From assembly GCA_050186725.1 (NCBI GenBank), contig JBFWYG010000003.1:1-64000 (forward strand): a DNA stretch of 64,000 bases, read 5' to 3'. Below, piece after piece: positions 1-8,109 of this stretch. Origin of the DNA: JADJYF01 sp050186725 (GTDB lineage: Bacteria; Pseudomonadota; Gammaproteobacteria; Ga0077536). Numbering within the stretch: position 1 is the first letter of the stretch; each line of letters opens with the position of its first letter. The translations under genes were made by a program, and so were the position numbers. The notes under the pieces are model-generated. The model made no database searches, was not told the origin of the DNA, and was given only the letters and a program-made list of their open reading frames with translations.

Positions 1-124
1 CACTCGACTGCTCAAACAAGGGGTTCGATGCGCTTTGTCCGTTCTGCGCGGTGCCCAGAGCCGAATGACCGAACTCATCGTTCGGCATCCGGTTCCATGC
101 GCTTAGATTCGTGGGGATCTGCCA

Positions 125-163
125 GGGACAGACCACGGTTTCGCAGAAACCGTGGTCTGTCCC
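125..163. repeat. Dispersed palindrome, family B variant
   Basis: This is a perfect inverted repeat with 18-bp arms around a 3-nt loop. It begins GGGACAGACC and ends GGTCTGTCCC. The outer ten bases match the palindromes near 10.6 kb, 10.85 kb and 22.85 kb, but the inner part differs. It lies just past the stop of the leftward hydrolase gene, where it could act as a hairpin. There is no T-tract, so it is not called as a terminator. Confidence 0.8.
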
Positions 164-177
164 CGATTAGCGCCAGC

Positions 178-1128
178 CTAAAGGCTCGCCAGCACGCGAT
201 GCCGGTCGGCGAAGGCGCGGCGCGTGACCGCGATGTCGGGCGCGAACACTTCCCAGCCGTGGGGCACGCCGGGATGCACGTGCAGTTCCACGCTCACGCC
301 GGCCGCCGACAGGCGACGCGCATACTCGATGTCCTCGTCGCGAAAGATGTCGAGCTCGCCGACGTCGATGTAGGTCGGCGGCAGGCCGGATGCATCGACC
401 ACGCGCGCCGCCGCCGCATGGGGACTCACGTTCGCCCCCCCGACCGCGTCGCCGAGCAGCGCGCCCCAGCCGGTCAGGTTGTCGTCGTAGCTCCAGGTCA
501 TGAACGGCTGCAGGCGCGGATCGAGCCGCGTGTTGCGATCGTCCAGCATGGGGTAGATGAGGATCTGCCGCGCGATGGCCGGACCGCCGCGATCGCGGGC
601 GTAGAGCGCGAGCCCCGCGGCCACCCCGCCACCGCCGCTGTCGCCCATGATGGCGATGCGCGCCGGGTCGACGCCGAGTTCGCTCGCGTGTTCGACGAGC
701 CAGGCGAGGCCCGCGTAGCAGTCCTGCACCGGGATCGGGTGCGGATACTCGGGCGCGTAGCGGTACTCGACCGACAGGAAGGGCACGCCGGTCGCGGAAA
801 CGTAGCGCGCCACCGGCCGGTCATAGATGCCCACATTGCTCAGGATCATGCCGCCGCCGTGCACGTACAGCACGGCCGAGCCGGGCGCTTTGCCGCGCTT
901 CGTGTACCAGCGCAGCAGCAGGCGCGCGCCGTCGCTCGTCGTGACGCTGAAGTCGCGCGTGTCGACGTCGTCGGGCGCCGGCAGCGCCTCGTGGGCGCGG
1001 CGCTGAAAGGTCTCGAAGGCTGTGCGGCGCGCGGCGACGTCGCCCGGCGGCGGCAAGGTGGCGCCGGCCAGCGCGGCGGCGAAGGGCGCGAAACGCGCGG
1101 CGAATTCCTCGTCCAGCATCAGTGTCAT
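178..1128 (-). CDS. Alpha/beta hydrolase, hormone-sensitive-lipase type
   Basis: This 316-residue protein is probably a cytoplasmic carboxylesterase. The sequence shows the HGGG oxyanion-hole motif at residues 90-93, the nucleophile elbow GDSGG with Ser164, and candidate acid and base residues Asp260 (GELD) and His290 (GVPHGW). This is a complete catalytic set in the order and spacing of the HSL/bacterial family IV esterases, and the length is normal. There is no signal peptide. It is transcribed away from the MetE-like gene, and the 130-bp spacer between them would hold both promoters. The substrate cannot be told from sequence. The neighbours (luciferase-like, SCP2-hydrolase, thiolase) suggest degradation of esters or lactones. 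Confidence 0.9.
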   Translation of the reverse strand: MTLMLDEEFAARFAPFAAALAGATLPPPGDVAARRTAFETFQRRAHEALPAPDDVDTRDFSVTTSDGARLLLRWYTKRGKAPGSAVLYVHGGGMILSNVGIYDRPVARYVSATGVPFLSVEYRYAPEYPHPIPVQDCYAGLAWLVEHASELGVDPARIAIMGDSGGGGVAAGLALYARDRGGPAIARQILIYPMLDDRNTRLDPRLQPFMTWSYDDNLTGWGALLGDAVGGANVSPHAAAARVVDASGLPPTYIDVGELDIFRDEDIEYARRLSAAGVSVELHVHPGVPHGWEVFAPDIAVTRRAFADRHRVLASL

Positions 1129-1258
1129 CAGTGTCTCCCCAACACGGCGGCAAGGCTGTCGACCGGCAGCTTAGCGCAGCGCGGGCAGCGTCGTCGCCGC
1201 TGCCCAAGGCGACCGCGCTGGCGTAAGCTCGCGCCGCCCATCCAGGAGAATCAGGCGC

Positions 1259-2368
1259 ATGCTGCTGCCCCCCTACCGCGCCGACCAGGTCGGCAGCCTG
1301 CTGCGGCCGGCGGCACTCGCCGCGCTGCGCGCGCGCTACCGACAGGGCGAGCTCGATGGCGCGACGCTGCGCGCCGCCGAGGACCAGGCGATAGGCGCCG
1401 CCGTGCAACGGCAGGAAGCACTGGGACTCGAAGCCGTCACCGACGGCGAATTCCGCCGCGACTGGTGGCATCTCGATTTCCTCGCGCAGTTCGACGGCGT
1501 GGCGGTCAGCACGCACGCCGGCCCGCGCTTCCGCGACGCAGGCGAAGAACAGCCACCGATCGCGACCGTCACCGGCCGCGTCGCCTGCCGGCGACCGATC
1601 ATGGCCACGGACTTCGCCTTCCTCGCCGCCAGCACCACGCGCACGGCGAAGATGACTATCCCCTCACCGTCCATGCTGCATCTGCGCGGCGGACGCGCGG
1701 CCATCGCGCGCGAGGTCTACCCGGATCTCGACGACTTCTGGAGCGACGTGGCGACGGCCTATCGCGCGGCCATCGCCCATCTGTACGCCGCCGGCTGCCG
1801 CTACCTGCAGTTGGACGACATCACCTTCGCCTATCTGTGCGACCCAGCCGTGCAGGCCCGCTGTCGCGTCAACGGCGACGACCCGGCGACACTGCCCGCG
1901 ACCTACGCCTCGGTGATCAATGCGGCCCTCGCCGGGCGTCCGGCCGATCTGCGCGTCACGCTGCATACCTGCCGTGGCAACTTCAAGAGCGCGTGGGTCG
2001 CCGAGGGCGGTTACGCGCCGGTGGTTGAGGCGATGTTCTCCACCGAGGTCGACGGCTACTTCATGGAATTCGACTCGGCCCGCGCCGGCGGCTTCGAACC
2101 GCTGCGCGTGCTCGCGGAGCAGGCGAACGACAAGCGCGTGGTGCTGGGCCTGGTGACGACCAAGGTGGGCGACCTCGAGGCCCCCGAGCATCTCCTGCGC
2201 CGCATCGACGAAGCGGCGCGCCACCTGCCCCTGGAGCGGCTGTGCCTGTCACCCCAGTGCGGTTTCTCCAGCACCCACCACGGCAATGCGCTCAACCACG
2301 ACGAGCAGTGGCGCAAGCTCGAACGCGTGGTCGAGGTGGCGCGCCGCGTCTGGGGCGGCGTGGCCTGA
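1259..2368 (+). CDS. MetE C-terminal-domain-like methyltransferase
   Basis: This 369-residue protein resembles the catalytic half of cobalamin-independent methionine synthase, as in stand-alone YxjG/YxjH-type proteins. The expected zinc ligands are present: His236 and Cys238 in LHTCRGN, and Cys334 in LSPQCGF. The N-terminus (YRADQVGSLLRP) and the EAVTDGEFRR motif are typical of this family. There is no N-terminal folate-binding half, so it need not use methyltetrahydrofolate and may take a methyl or alkyl group from another donor. It sits alone between a divergent esterase and a convergent hydrolase, with no methionine-biosynthesis neighbour. A role in a catabolic demethylation is possible but is inference. 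Confidence 0.8.
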   Translation: MLLPPYRADQVGSLLRPAALAALRARYRQGELDGATLRAAEDQAIGAAVQRQEALGLEAVTDGEFRRDWWHLDFLAQFDGVAVSTHAGPRFRDAGEEQPPIATVTGRVACRRPIMATDFAFLAASTTRTAKMTIPSPSMLHLRGGRAAIAREVYPDLDDFWSDVATAYRAAIAHLYAAGCRYLQLDDITFAYLCDPAVQARCRVNGDDPATLPATYASVINAALAGRPADLRVTLHTCRGNFKSAWVAEGGYAPVVEAMFSTEVDGYFMEFDSARAGGFEPLRVLAEQANDKRVVLGLVTTKVGDLEAPEHLLRRIDEAARHLPLERLCLSPQCGFSSTHHGNALNHDEQWRKLERVVEVARRVWGGVA

Positions 2369-2381
2369 CGCGCCGCGCGTT

Positions 2382-3644
2382 TCAGCGCGCGTCGCGCGCC
2401 TCGATGTCCGCCAGGGTGCGCAGCAGCACCGGCCGGAACAGCGTGTAGTTCTCGCTCATGGGAAAATGCCCGAGTCCTTTCAACATCTCGTAGTGCACAC
2501 CGGCGCCGATGCGTCGCGCGCAGGCTTCGACATGGGCCGGCGGACAGGTGAAGTCGTATTCGCCGGCGTACAGATAGAGCGGGACCTTGGTGGCGTCGAT
2601 GCGGTCCGCGCGACTCGCATCGGCGTTGTCCACGCCCCACAGGTAGAGATCGTTGCGCTGCGTGCGTGGATGCGCGCTCTGGATGATGCGCCCGACCTGG
2701 GTGTCGGCCAAGGACAGGTTGGGCGCGGTGACGGCGTCGATCATGCCGGCCATCATTTGATTCACGTTGACCGCCGGGTCGATCCACCAGTCGTGGAAGA
2801 ACCCGTAGGTCGGCACGGCGCCGGCCAGCCCGATCAGCCCGCGGAAGTGCAGCGGGTAACGCTCGGCCAGATGCAGCGCGATCACGCCGCCGATGCTGCA
2901 GCCGATGAATATCGGGCGCTCCAGGCGCAGCGCCGCGCTGAAGGCCAGGATGAAACGCGTCACCCAGTCCGAGGTCAGCGGCTGATCCTCAGTGAAGAAA
3001 TCGCGGTCCGCGGGCGGATCGGATTTACCGTGGGCGGGAAGATCGTAGGCGATGAAGCGGTAACGGCGGGTCAGCTCGCGGTCTTCGAGCAGGTGGCGCC
3101 ACTGTCGGTTCTCGTTGCCGGCGGTGTGCTGGCACAGCACCGGGATACCGCTGCCCGCCTCGAAATAGAAGACCTTGTGACGCACGCCGTCCAGCGTGAC
3201 GTTGACGTAGCGACCGGTGGCCTGCCACGCGTCGTGCCACTCCGGCTCGGCGGCACGCGCGGGCGCGCCGCCGAGCCCGCGGGCGACCTCCAGCCAGGCG
3301 GACAGGCCGGCCATGAACTGGAACAGCGGGCGAATGTCGCCTTCGAAATGCATGTTGTCGGTGGCGATGGCGGCGAACACCGCGTGCCCCATGGGCGGCG
3401 GCGTGGGCGAGAGCAGCGCCGCCCAGGTCGGCGCGTCGGCCACCAGGCTGAACACGCTGTGCACCAGCGGGCCGCCGTCGTGCACGAGCCCCAGGACGCG
3501 CCCGTCGCGCACCTGGAAGGTATGCCGGTGGTCGGCGATGACCAGGGTGAAGTCGCAGTCGAAACCGCGACCGGTGTTGGCGCAGGCCGGGCTGGCGTTG
3601 ATGGCGGCCACCCAGCGTTCGAGATAAGCGCGATCGATGTCCAT
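2382..3644 (-). CDS. Alpha/beta hydrolase with SCP2-like N-terminal domain
   Basis: The product is 420 residues from the ATG at 3644, which has a GAGGGA ribosome-binding site. An in-frame ATG at 3677 would add 11 residues but lacks one. Residues 1 to about 120 look like a sterol-carrier/SCP2-type lipid-binding domain. The rest is an alpha/beta hydrolase with the nucleophile elbow GCSIGG, a conserved segment around the YDLPAHGKSD motif, and a C-terminal catalytic His region (KGLGHFPMSEN). The combination suggests hydrolysis of a hydrophobic or CoA-linked substrate. It runs in the same direction as the luciferase-like gene upstream, about 90 bp away, so the two may be co-transcribed. The exact substrate is unknown. 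Confidence 0.82.
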   Translation of the reverse strand: MDIDRAYLERWVAAINASPACANTGRGFDCDFTLVIADHRHTFQVRDGRVLGLVHDGGPLVHSVFSLVADAPTWAALLSPTPPPMGHAVFAAIATDNMHFEGDIRPLFQFMAGLSAWLEVARGLGGAPARAAEPEWHDAWQATGRYVNVTLDGVRHKVFYFEAGSGIPVLCQHTAGNENRQWRHLLEDRELTRRYRFIAYDLPAHGKSDPPADRDFFTEDQPLTSDWVTRFILAFSAALRLERPIFIGCSIGGVIALHLAERYPLHFRGLIGLAGAVPTYGFFHDWWIDPAVNVNQMMAGMIDAVTAPNLSLADTQVGRIIQSAHPRTQRNDLYLWGVDNADASRADRIDATKVPLYLYAGEYDFTCPPAHVEACARRIGAGVHYEMLKGLGHFPMSENYTLFRPVLLRTLADIEARDAR

Positions 3645-3734
3645 CGGGTCGTTCCCTCGTGCAGGCGCAGTGAGCATACGGAAGCCGGCGGCGCGCGGCG
3701 CCCCCCCCGGACGGGCGGGTGATCGCCGCGAGCG

Positions 3735-4769
3735 CTACGCGCCCTCACCCGCCAGCCGCCGCATCAGCGGTTTCACCTTGGTGATGATGTCCGCCATGAT
3801 CGGACTGGCCTCGAGCGCGCTGCGGCCGGCGAACGGCGCGAACCACAGCGCGCCGGTCGCACCGCGCGCGCGCAGCGCGTCGAGCTGGCGCGCGATCACC
3901 GCCGGCTCGGCGAACCAGCCGGTGACCGGCGGCGCATCGGGTTCTTCCCAGCCCGGCACGTCGAGGGTGCCGCCGGGGTTGTACCAGTTGGGAATGTAGG
4001 CCAGGTGTTCACCGTACCTGGCGTTCATCGCTTCCGGATCGTCGGCCGGCAGCTGCGGCATGAACACCACGGCCTTGCCGGCTTCGGCCATGCGCCCGAC
4101 TTCACGCACCTTGTTCAGATAGTTGTCGAGGCCGCCGGGGAAGCCGGTCCAGCCCTGGCCCATGCGCGCGGCGCGATCGATGGCCTTCCTAGCCTGGTCG
4201 CCGACACCGAACCAGATCTCCGGGCCGCCGGCCTGCGCGGGCTTGGGCGTGACCTCGATGGGTGGAAAGTCGTAGAACTCGCCGGTGTGCTGGAAGGTAC
4301 CGTCGGCCCAGCACTTGCGCAGGATCTCGATCTGCTCCTGGAACATGCGCGCGCGCACCTTGGGTTCGAGCGAGGCGCCGAACACCAGGCCTTCGTGCCG
4401 AAAGGAATCGCGCCAGTCGTAGTTCATGCGGCCGAGGCCGACACCGACGCGTACCCGGCCGTGGGACAGGATGTCGGCGATGGCGAGCTGTTCGGCGAGG
4501 GCGACCGGGTGGTGCAGCGGCAATTCGATGATGGCCTGCGCCAGGGTGACACGCGAAGTGACCATCGCGAGCGCGGCGGTCATGGTCGCCATCTGTGGCA
4601 GGTAGCCGTCCTCGCTGAAGTGGTGCTCGGTCAGCCAGATGGTGTCGAAGCCCGCCTGTTCCATCTCGATAATGTGGCGGATGTGCTCGTCGTAGACCTG
4701 CGGCCACGGCGCCTTCCAGCGCGGCGGGTTACGAAACGAATACAGCAGGCCGAATTCGAAATGGGCCAT
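3735..4769 (-). CDS. LLM-class flavin-dependent oxidoreductase
   Basis: This 344-residue protein has the bacterial-luciferase-like TIM-barrel fold. The N-terminus with FDTIWLTEHHFSEDG is the usual luciferase-family signature, and the GRVRVGVGLG segment is the flavin-binding strand-loop. Such enzymes use reduced flavin (FMNH2 or F420H2) to oxidise or monooxygenate a small substrate. The C-terminal part (VIARQLDALRARGATGALWF) is typical. It probably forms a leftward unit with the SCP2-hydrolase gene downstream. It could be a monooxygenase feeding that hydrolase, by Baeyer-Villiger-like oxidation then ester cleavage, but this order is inferred from adjacency only. Confidence 0.87.
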   Translation of the reverse strand: MAHFEFGLLYSFRNPPRWKAPWPQVYDEHIRHIIEMEQAGFDTIWLTEHHFSEDGYLPQMATMTAALAMVTSRVTLAQAIIELPLHHPVALAEQLAIADILSHGRVRVGVGLGRMNYDWRDSFRHEGLVFGASLEPKVRARMFQEQIEILRKCWADGTFQHTGEFYDFPPIEVTPKPAQAGGPEIWFGVGDQARKAIDRAARMGQGWTGFPGGLDNYLNKVREVGRMAEAGKAVVFMPQLPADDPEAMNARYGEHLAYIPNWYNPGGTLDVPGWEEPDAPPVTGWFAEPAVIARQLDALRARGATGALWFAPFAGRSALEASPIMADIITKVKPLMRRLAGEGA

Positions 4770-4871
4770 GGCTTCCGCTCCACGCTGGCAAGAGTGCCCA
4801 GCATAGGCGCGAGACCGGTACGGCCGCCACGCTCGAAACGGCTAGCCGGATGGCGCGATCGCGCACCGCGC

Positions 4872-5219
4872 TCACGGACAGGGATAGGCGCGCTCCAGCA
4901 CTTCCTTGACCGCCGCCTTGGCCGGCGCCTGCTGCGCGTCGGGCCGCGCGCGCAGGCCTTCGATGGCCTTGCCAGCGATGGTCAGGTCCGACTCGCCCGC
5001 GGGCGGACACCAGCCCGGCGCCGCGCTCGCGCCCGGCCCGCACACCGGGCAGGGCGCCACGTACCACTTGCAGGCCTCGGCATCGAGACCGACGAAGTTC
5101 TGCGCGAGCGCCCGCGCGCAGGCGTCGGCGAGCTGGGCGGCGGTGGTGTCGGCGTGGGCCGCAGTGGCGGCGAGCAGCATGCAGGCGCCCTGTAGGGCGG
5201 ATTTCAATCCGCCATGCAC
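4872..5219 (-). CDS. Small secreted Rap1a/Tai-like protein
   Basis: This is a Cys-rich protein of about 100 residues. The pattern of ADAC, EACKWY, CPVC, GWCPP and a final LERAYPC resembles the Rap1a/Tai family of secreted immunity-like proteins. The only ATG, at 5180, would leave a signal peptide of just ten residues (MLLAATAAHA), which is too short. In-frame GTG (5219) and TTG (5207) codons give normal signal peptides, MHGGLKSALQGACMLLAAT onward or MKSALQGACMLLAATAAHA. Both lie inside a dispersed palindrome, so the repeat seems to supply the start. GTG is chosen here, without a convincing ribosome-binding site. No type VI secretion gene or cognate toxin is nearby. Confidence 0.55.
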   Translation of the reverse strand: MHGGLKSALQGACMLLAATAAHADTTAAQLADACARALAQNFVGLDAEACKWYVAPCPVCGPGASAAPGWCPPAGESDLTIAGKAIEGLRARPDAQQAPAKAAVKEVLERAYPCP

Positions 5220-5265
5220 GGCTTCGATGTAAACGCGTGCGCGGCGGATTGAAATCCGCCCCACA
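5191..5265. repeat. Family A palindrome pair
   Basis: Two copies of the dispersed palindrome face each other here. The first has core GGCGGATTTCAATCCGCC at 5196-5213, preceded by TGTA. The second has core GGCGGATTGAAATCCGCC at 5243-5260, followed by CCACA. Each is a hairpin on its own, and the pair forms a larger inverted repeat, like a bacterial interspersed mosaic element. The left copy overlaps the 5' end of the Rap1a-like gene. Confidence 0.85.
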
Positions 5266-5272
5266 GGCATGC

Positions 5273-5707
5273 TCACACCAACCGCCACTGCAGCAGGGCA
5301 AAGGGCGGATCGGCGTCCGGGTGCTGCTCGAACACGCCCTCCACCTCCGCGCCGATCGTGAGCGGCTGCTGCGGATCGCCGAGCAGGTTGCCGACGATGC
5401 GCAGGTTGTCCGCCTGCGGCAGTTCCACCAGCACGATCACGTAGGGTCCCTGGGTCTTCAGCGCGGGATGCACCGGGTGCCACACCCGCTGATGACTGTA
5501 GATGCGCCCCGTGGCCGGCACCTCGACGTAGTCGAAGTCGAAGGACAGGCAGTGATGACAGATCCACTCCGGGCCCCATTGAAAGCGCTGGCAGGCGCGG
5601 CAGCGCTGCAGCATGAGCTTGCCGGCGCGCAGCCCGTCCCAGTAGGGCTGATCGAGTTCGGTCGCGACCGGCGTCGGCAGGCCGGGATTCAGATAGGGCT
5701 TGCTCAC
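5273..5707 (-). CDS. DUF35 OB-fold/zinc-ribbon protein
   Basis: This 144-residue protein has an N-terminal rubredoxin-like zinc ribbon (CRAC at about residues 36-39 and CHHC at about 50-53), then a short OB fold ending near PFALLQWRLV. The GTG start overlaps the stop of the thiolase-like gene (GTGA), so the two are translationally coupled. DUF35 proteins are obligate partners of thiolase-fold enzymes. They bring acyl-CoA to HMG-CoA synthase/thiolase complexes, or pair with Ltp-type aldolases in steroid side-chain degradation. Because the partner here lacks the thiolase cysteine, the second role is the closer parallel. Confidence 0.87.
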   Translation of the reverse strand: MSKPYLNPGLPTPVATELDQPYWDGLRAGKLMLQRCRACQRFQWGPEWICHHCLSFDFDYVEVPATGRIYSHQRVWHPVHPALKTQGPYVIVLVELPQADNLRIVGNLLGDPQQPLTIGAEVEGVFEQHPDADPPFALLQWRLV

Positions 5708-6873
5708 AGCGTCGCCTCCGCACCGAAGATGGAACTGCTGACCGGCGTGACCATCGGCCCCGAGATCACCATCGACACTTCCGCGCGCGGCACCTGCGCG
5801 GTCGACACACCGCGGATCTGCCGCACCGCCTCGATGTTGAGCCCGAGACCATGCATGTAGCACTCGGCGAGGTTGCCGCCGCTGGTGTTGAGCGGCAGGT
5901 CGCCATCGGGCGCGATGAGGTTGTCGAACTGGAAGAAGTCGTTGCACTCCTCCGGCGTCACGAAGCCATGCTCGACGATGCTCATCAGCACGCCGCCGGT
6001 GAAGTTCTCGTAGCTCTGCAGCACGTCGACGTCGTCGGGCTTCAGGCCCGCCATCTGCCACAGGCGCGGGGCCACGGTCTTGAACGTCGAGGTCGCGTAG
6101 TCCGGCACGTTGTGCACCGGCGCACCGGCGCGGTAGTGGCTGCCACCCACCGAGGCCAGCACGTAGCAGGGCGGATGGGGAAAGTCCCGCGCGCGCTCGG
6201 CGCTCACCAGGATCATCGCCGCCGCGCCGTCGTTCTCCAGGCAGCAGTCGTAGAGATGGAAGGGTTCGGTGATCCAGCGCGAGGCGTCGTAGGTCGCCTC
6301 GTCCAGCGGTCGCCCGTACATCACCGCGCGCGGATTCGACTGCGCGTGGTGATAGCAGGCGAGCGCGATGGCGCGGAACGCCTCCTGCTTCACGCCGTGG
6401 TCGTGCATGAAGCGATTGACCTTCATCGCGAACATCTGCGCCGGCGACATGAGGCCGTAGGGAATGGTGTGCGCGAAGTTGCCGCTGATGGTGCTCGCGG
6501 TCGCGCCCTGGCCGAAGCGGCCGAACTGGCCCTGGGCGAGCGCGCGGAACACCACCACGCAGTCGGCGATGCCGGTCGCGACCGCCGCCGCCGCGTTGCC
6601 GATGGCCGCCGAGCCGCCACCACCGCCGCCGCCCCACTGCATGTTGGAGAACTTGAGCTCCTTGCAGCCGAGCGCGGCGGCGAGCTGCGAGGGATCGTTG
6701 CGATCGTTGCTGAACGAGGCGAAGCCGTCGATCTCACGCGGCGAGATGCCGGCATCCTCGCAGGCGCGCACGATGGCCTGGAGCGCGAGCTTCATCTCCG
6801 CGTCCGGTGACTGGCCGCGCTTGTAATAAGTGGTCTCGCCGAGACCGACGACCGCGGTGCGACCGCGCAGACT
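5704..6873 (-). CDS. Thiolase-fold lipid-transfer/aldolase-like protein (5' end in gap)
   Basis: 389 residues are visible, starting SLRGRTAVVGLGETTYY. Family members normally begin just before this point, so only the start codon and perhaps a residue or two lie in the N gap. The fold is that of non-specific lipid-transfer (SCP2-type) thiolases. At the usual position of the nucleophilic cysteine the sequence reads SNMQWGGGGGGGSAA, with Trp in place of Cys, so ordinary thiolysis is unlikely. The His-containing C-terminal motif (GGNLAECYMHG) is kept. With the overlapping DUF35 gene, the best analogues are the Ltp2-DUF35 retro-aldolases that release short acyl units from steroid side chains. That assignment is inference. 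Confidence 0.82.
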   Translation of the reverse strand, partial: SLRGRTAVVGLGETTYYKRGQSPDAEMKLALQAIVRACEDAGISPREIDGFASFSNDRNDPSQLAAALGCKELKFSNMQWGGGGGGGSAAIGNAAAAVATGIADCVVVFRALAQGQFGRFGQGATASTISGNFAHTIPYGLMSPAQMFAMKVNRFMHDHGVKQEAFRAIALACYHHAQSNPRAVMYGRPLDEATYDASRWITEPFHLYDCCLENDGAAAMILVSAERARDFPHPPCYVLASVGGSHYRAGAPVHNVPDYATSTFKTVAPRLWQMAGLKPDDVDVLQSYENFTGGVLMSIVEHGFVTPEECNDFFQFDNLIAPDGDLPLNTSGGNLAECYMHGLGLNIEAVRQIRGVSTAQVPRAEVSMVISGPMVTPVSSSIFGAEATL

Positions 6874-6973
6874 NNNNNNNNNNNNNNNNNNNNNNNNNNN
6901 NNNNNNNNNNNNNNNNNNNNNNNNNNNNNNNNNNNNNNNNNNNNNNNNNNNNNNNNNNNNNNNNNNNNNNNNN
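6874..6973. other. Assembly gap (100 N)
   Basis: Exactly 100 undetermined bases separate the thiolase-like gene from the amidohydrolase. A standard amidohydrolase would need roughly 200 more residues, so the true missing length is much more than 100 bp. A reading frame running through this gap is accidental. Confidence 0.95.
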
Positions 6974-7500
6974 ACTTCGGCGATCGCGCCCTCGATGTCA
7001 CCGGCCGCGATGCAGGCCATGGGCGCCATGCGGTCGTTGTAGGGACCGAAGGTCTCCCACGCCCAGTCGTTCCACGCGCGGCACATCGCCTGGCTGAACT
7101 CGCTGTCCGGCGTGGCCCACACCGTGAGCCCCTTGTTGGGAAACAGGATCTCGCAGTCGACGCCATCACGGTCCAGCGCCGCGAGGCGCTCGTCTGGTGT
7201 CAGGCCCGATTCGCTGCGTTCGAGATCCTCGCCCTCGAGCTTGAAGCTGCCGATGCGGATCGGGCGAAAGCCCTCGGTCTTCTGCAGCTTGGCACCGTCA
7301 CCGCCGAGCACGATGCCGGGCAGGCGGTCCTGGTACTTGGCGTCCATGCGCGCGGACAGGAAATCGTTCGGTTCCTGCACGTGGCAGTCGGCCGAGACCA
7401 TGAAGTACTTGTTGGTGGCCTGCGGACGCGGCGAGCGCGGCCAGCCATCGCTGCCCGGCGTGGCCGCGCGCCACTGGTTGTTCGGATCGACAGCAGCCAT
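6974..7500 (-). CDS. Amidohydrolase, metal-dependent (3' part lost in gap)
   Basis: The first 175 residues of an amidohydrolase-2 family protein remain. The start is the ATG at 7500, with a good GGAGGGG ribosome-binding site. The segment SADCHVQEPNDFL carries the D-x-H metal-binding motif of the family. It is followed by the usual RLAALDRDGVDCEILFPN strand and a tryptophan-rich ICAWND-like helix (CRAWNDWAWETFG). Members hydrolyse or decarboxylate ring or beta-keto substrates with a divalent metal. They are often found beside DUF35/thiolase pairs in degradation clusters, as here. The C-terminal half with the remaining metal ligands is missing. Confidence 0.8.
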
Positions 7501-7611
7501 GGCCTTTCCCCTCCAGTACGATGCCGCGTATCGCGCCATGGTACGACGAACGCCGGGCGCGACGCAGCCCGCCGGCCGCCTCGGTGCTTCGTCCACGCCA
7601 CAGCGCTCCTC

Positions 7612-8109
7612 GTGACCGACATCCACACGCGCATCCTCGCCCTGCTCGACCACGTCGACTCACCCTATCGAGTGCACGAGCACCCACCGGTGCGCACGAT
7701 CGACGAGGCGCGCGTGCTGGCGCCCCACCTGCTCGAGGGGCTGGTCAAGACCATCGCCTTCGAACTCGACGGCACGTCGCGCGTGGTGCTCGCGGCGGTG
7801 ACGCTGGACGCGCAGGTGGACTACGCCGCGCTGGCGCGCTGCCTGGGCGTGAACCGCCGCGCGCTGCGCCTCATGCCCGCCGCGCGGGTCGAAGCGGAAC
7901 TCGGCTTTGAAGTCGGGGGGCTCGGGCCCTTCGCGCTCGATGCGCACAGCGAGGTGGTGCTGGACGAGGCGGTGCTCGCGCAACCTTGGCTGCGCTGCGG
8001 CGCGGGCCTGCGCACGCGCACGCTGGAACTCGCGCCCGAGGACGTGCGGCGCGCGAGTGATGCGCGGGTCGCGGCGATCGCGAAGCGTGCGCGGAACGCG
8101 GAGAGCTAG
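7612..8109 (+). CDS. YbaK/EbsC-type aminoacyl-tRNA deacylase-like protein
   Basis: This 165-residue protein starts at a GTG at 7612. It has the single YbaK/ProX editing domain: YRVHEHPPVRTIDEA, then the conserved lysine segment LVKTIAFEL, and the GxGPFAL loop of the substrate pocket. Such proteins deacylate mischarged tRNAs (Cys-tRNAPro, Ala-tRNAPro) or related esters in the cytoplasm. It is divergent from the amidohydrolase. Its stop overlaps the stop of the convergent DUF2339 gene in a shared CTAG. Which tRNA it edits cannot be told. Confidence 0.85.
   Translation: MTDIHTRILALLDHVDSPYRVHEHPPVRTIDEARVLAPHLLEGLVKTIAFELDGTSRVVLAAVTLDAQVDYAALARCLGVNRRALRLMPAARVEAELGFEVGGLGPFALDAHSEVVLDEAVLAQPWLRCGAGLRTRTLELAPEDVRRASDARVAAIAKRARNAES

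Noticed and set aside
28..2028. A 666-codon open frame at the left end on the plus strand
   Set aside because: It is Arg/Ala-rich shadow coding over the esterase and the MetE-like gene, with no family motif. High GC leaves long open frames on the wrong strand.
4872..5219. Evidence for a type VI secretion effector-immunity locus
   Set aside because: Only a Rap1a-like fold is present. There is no effector, Hcp, VgrG or PAAR gene nearby.
5704..7653. A single 649-codon frame joining amidohydrolase and thiolase
   Set aside because: It reads through 100 Ns. The halves belong to unrelated families and the Ns are of default length, so the fusion is not real.
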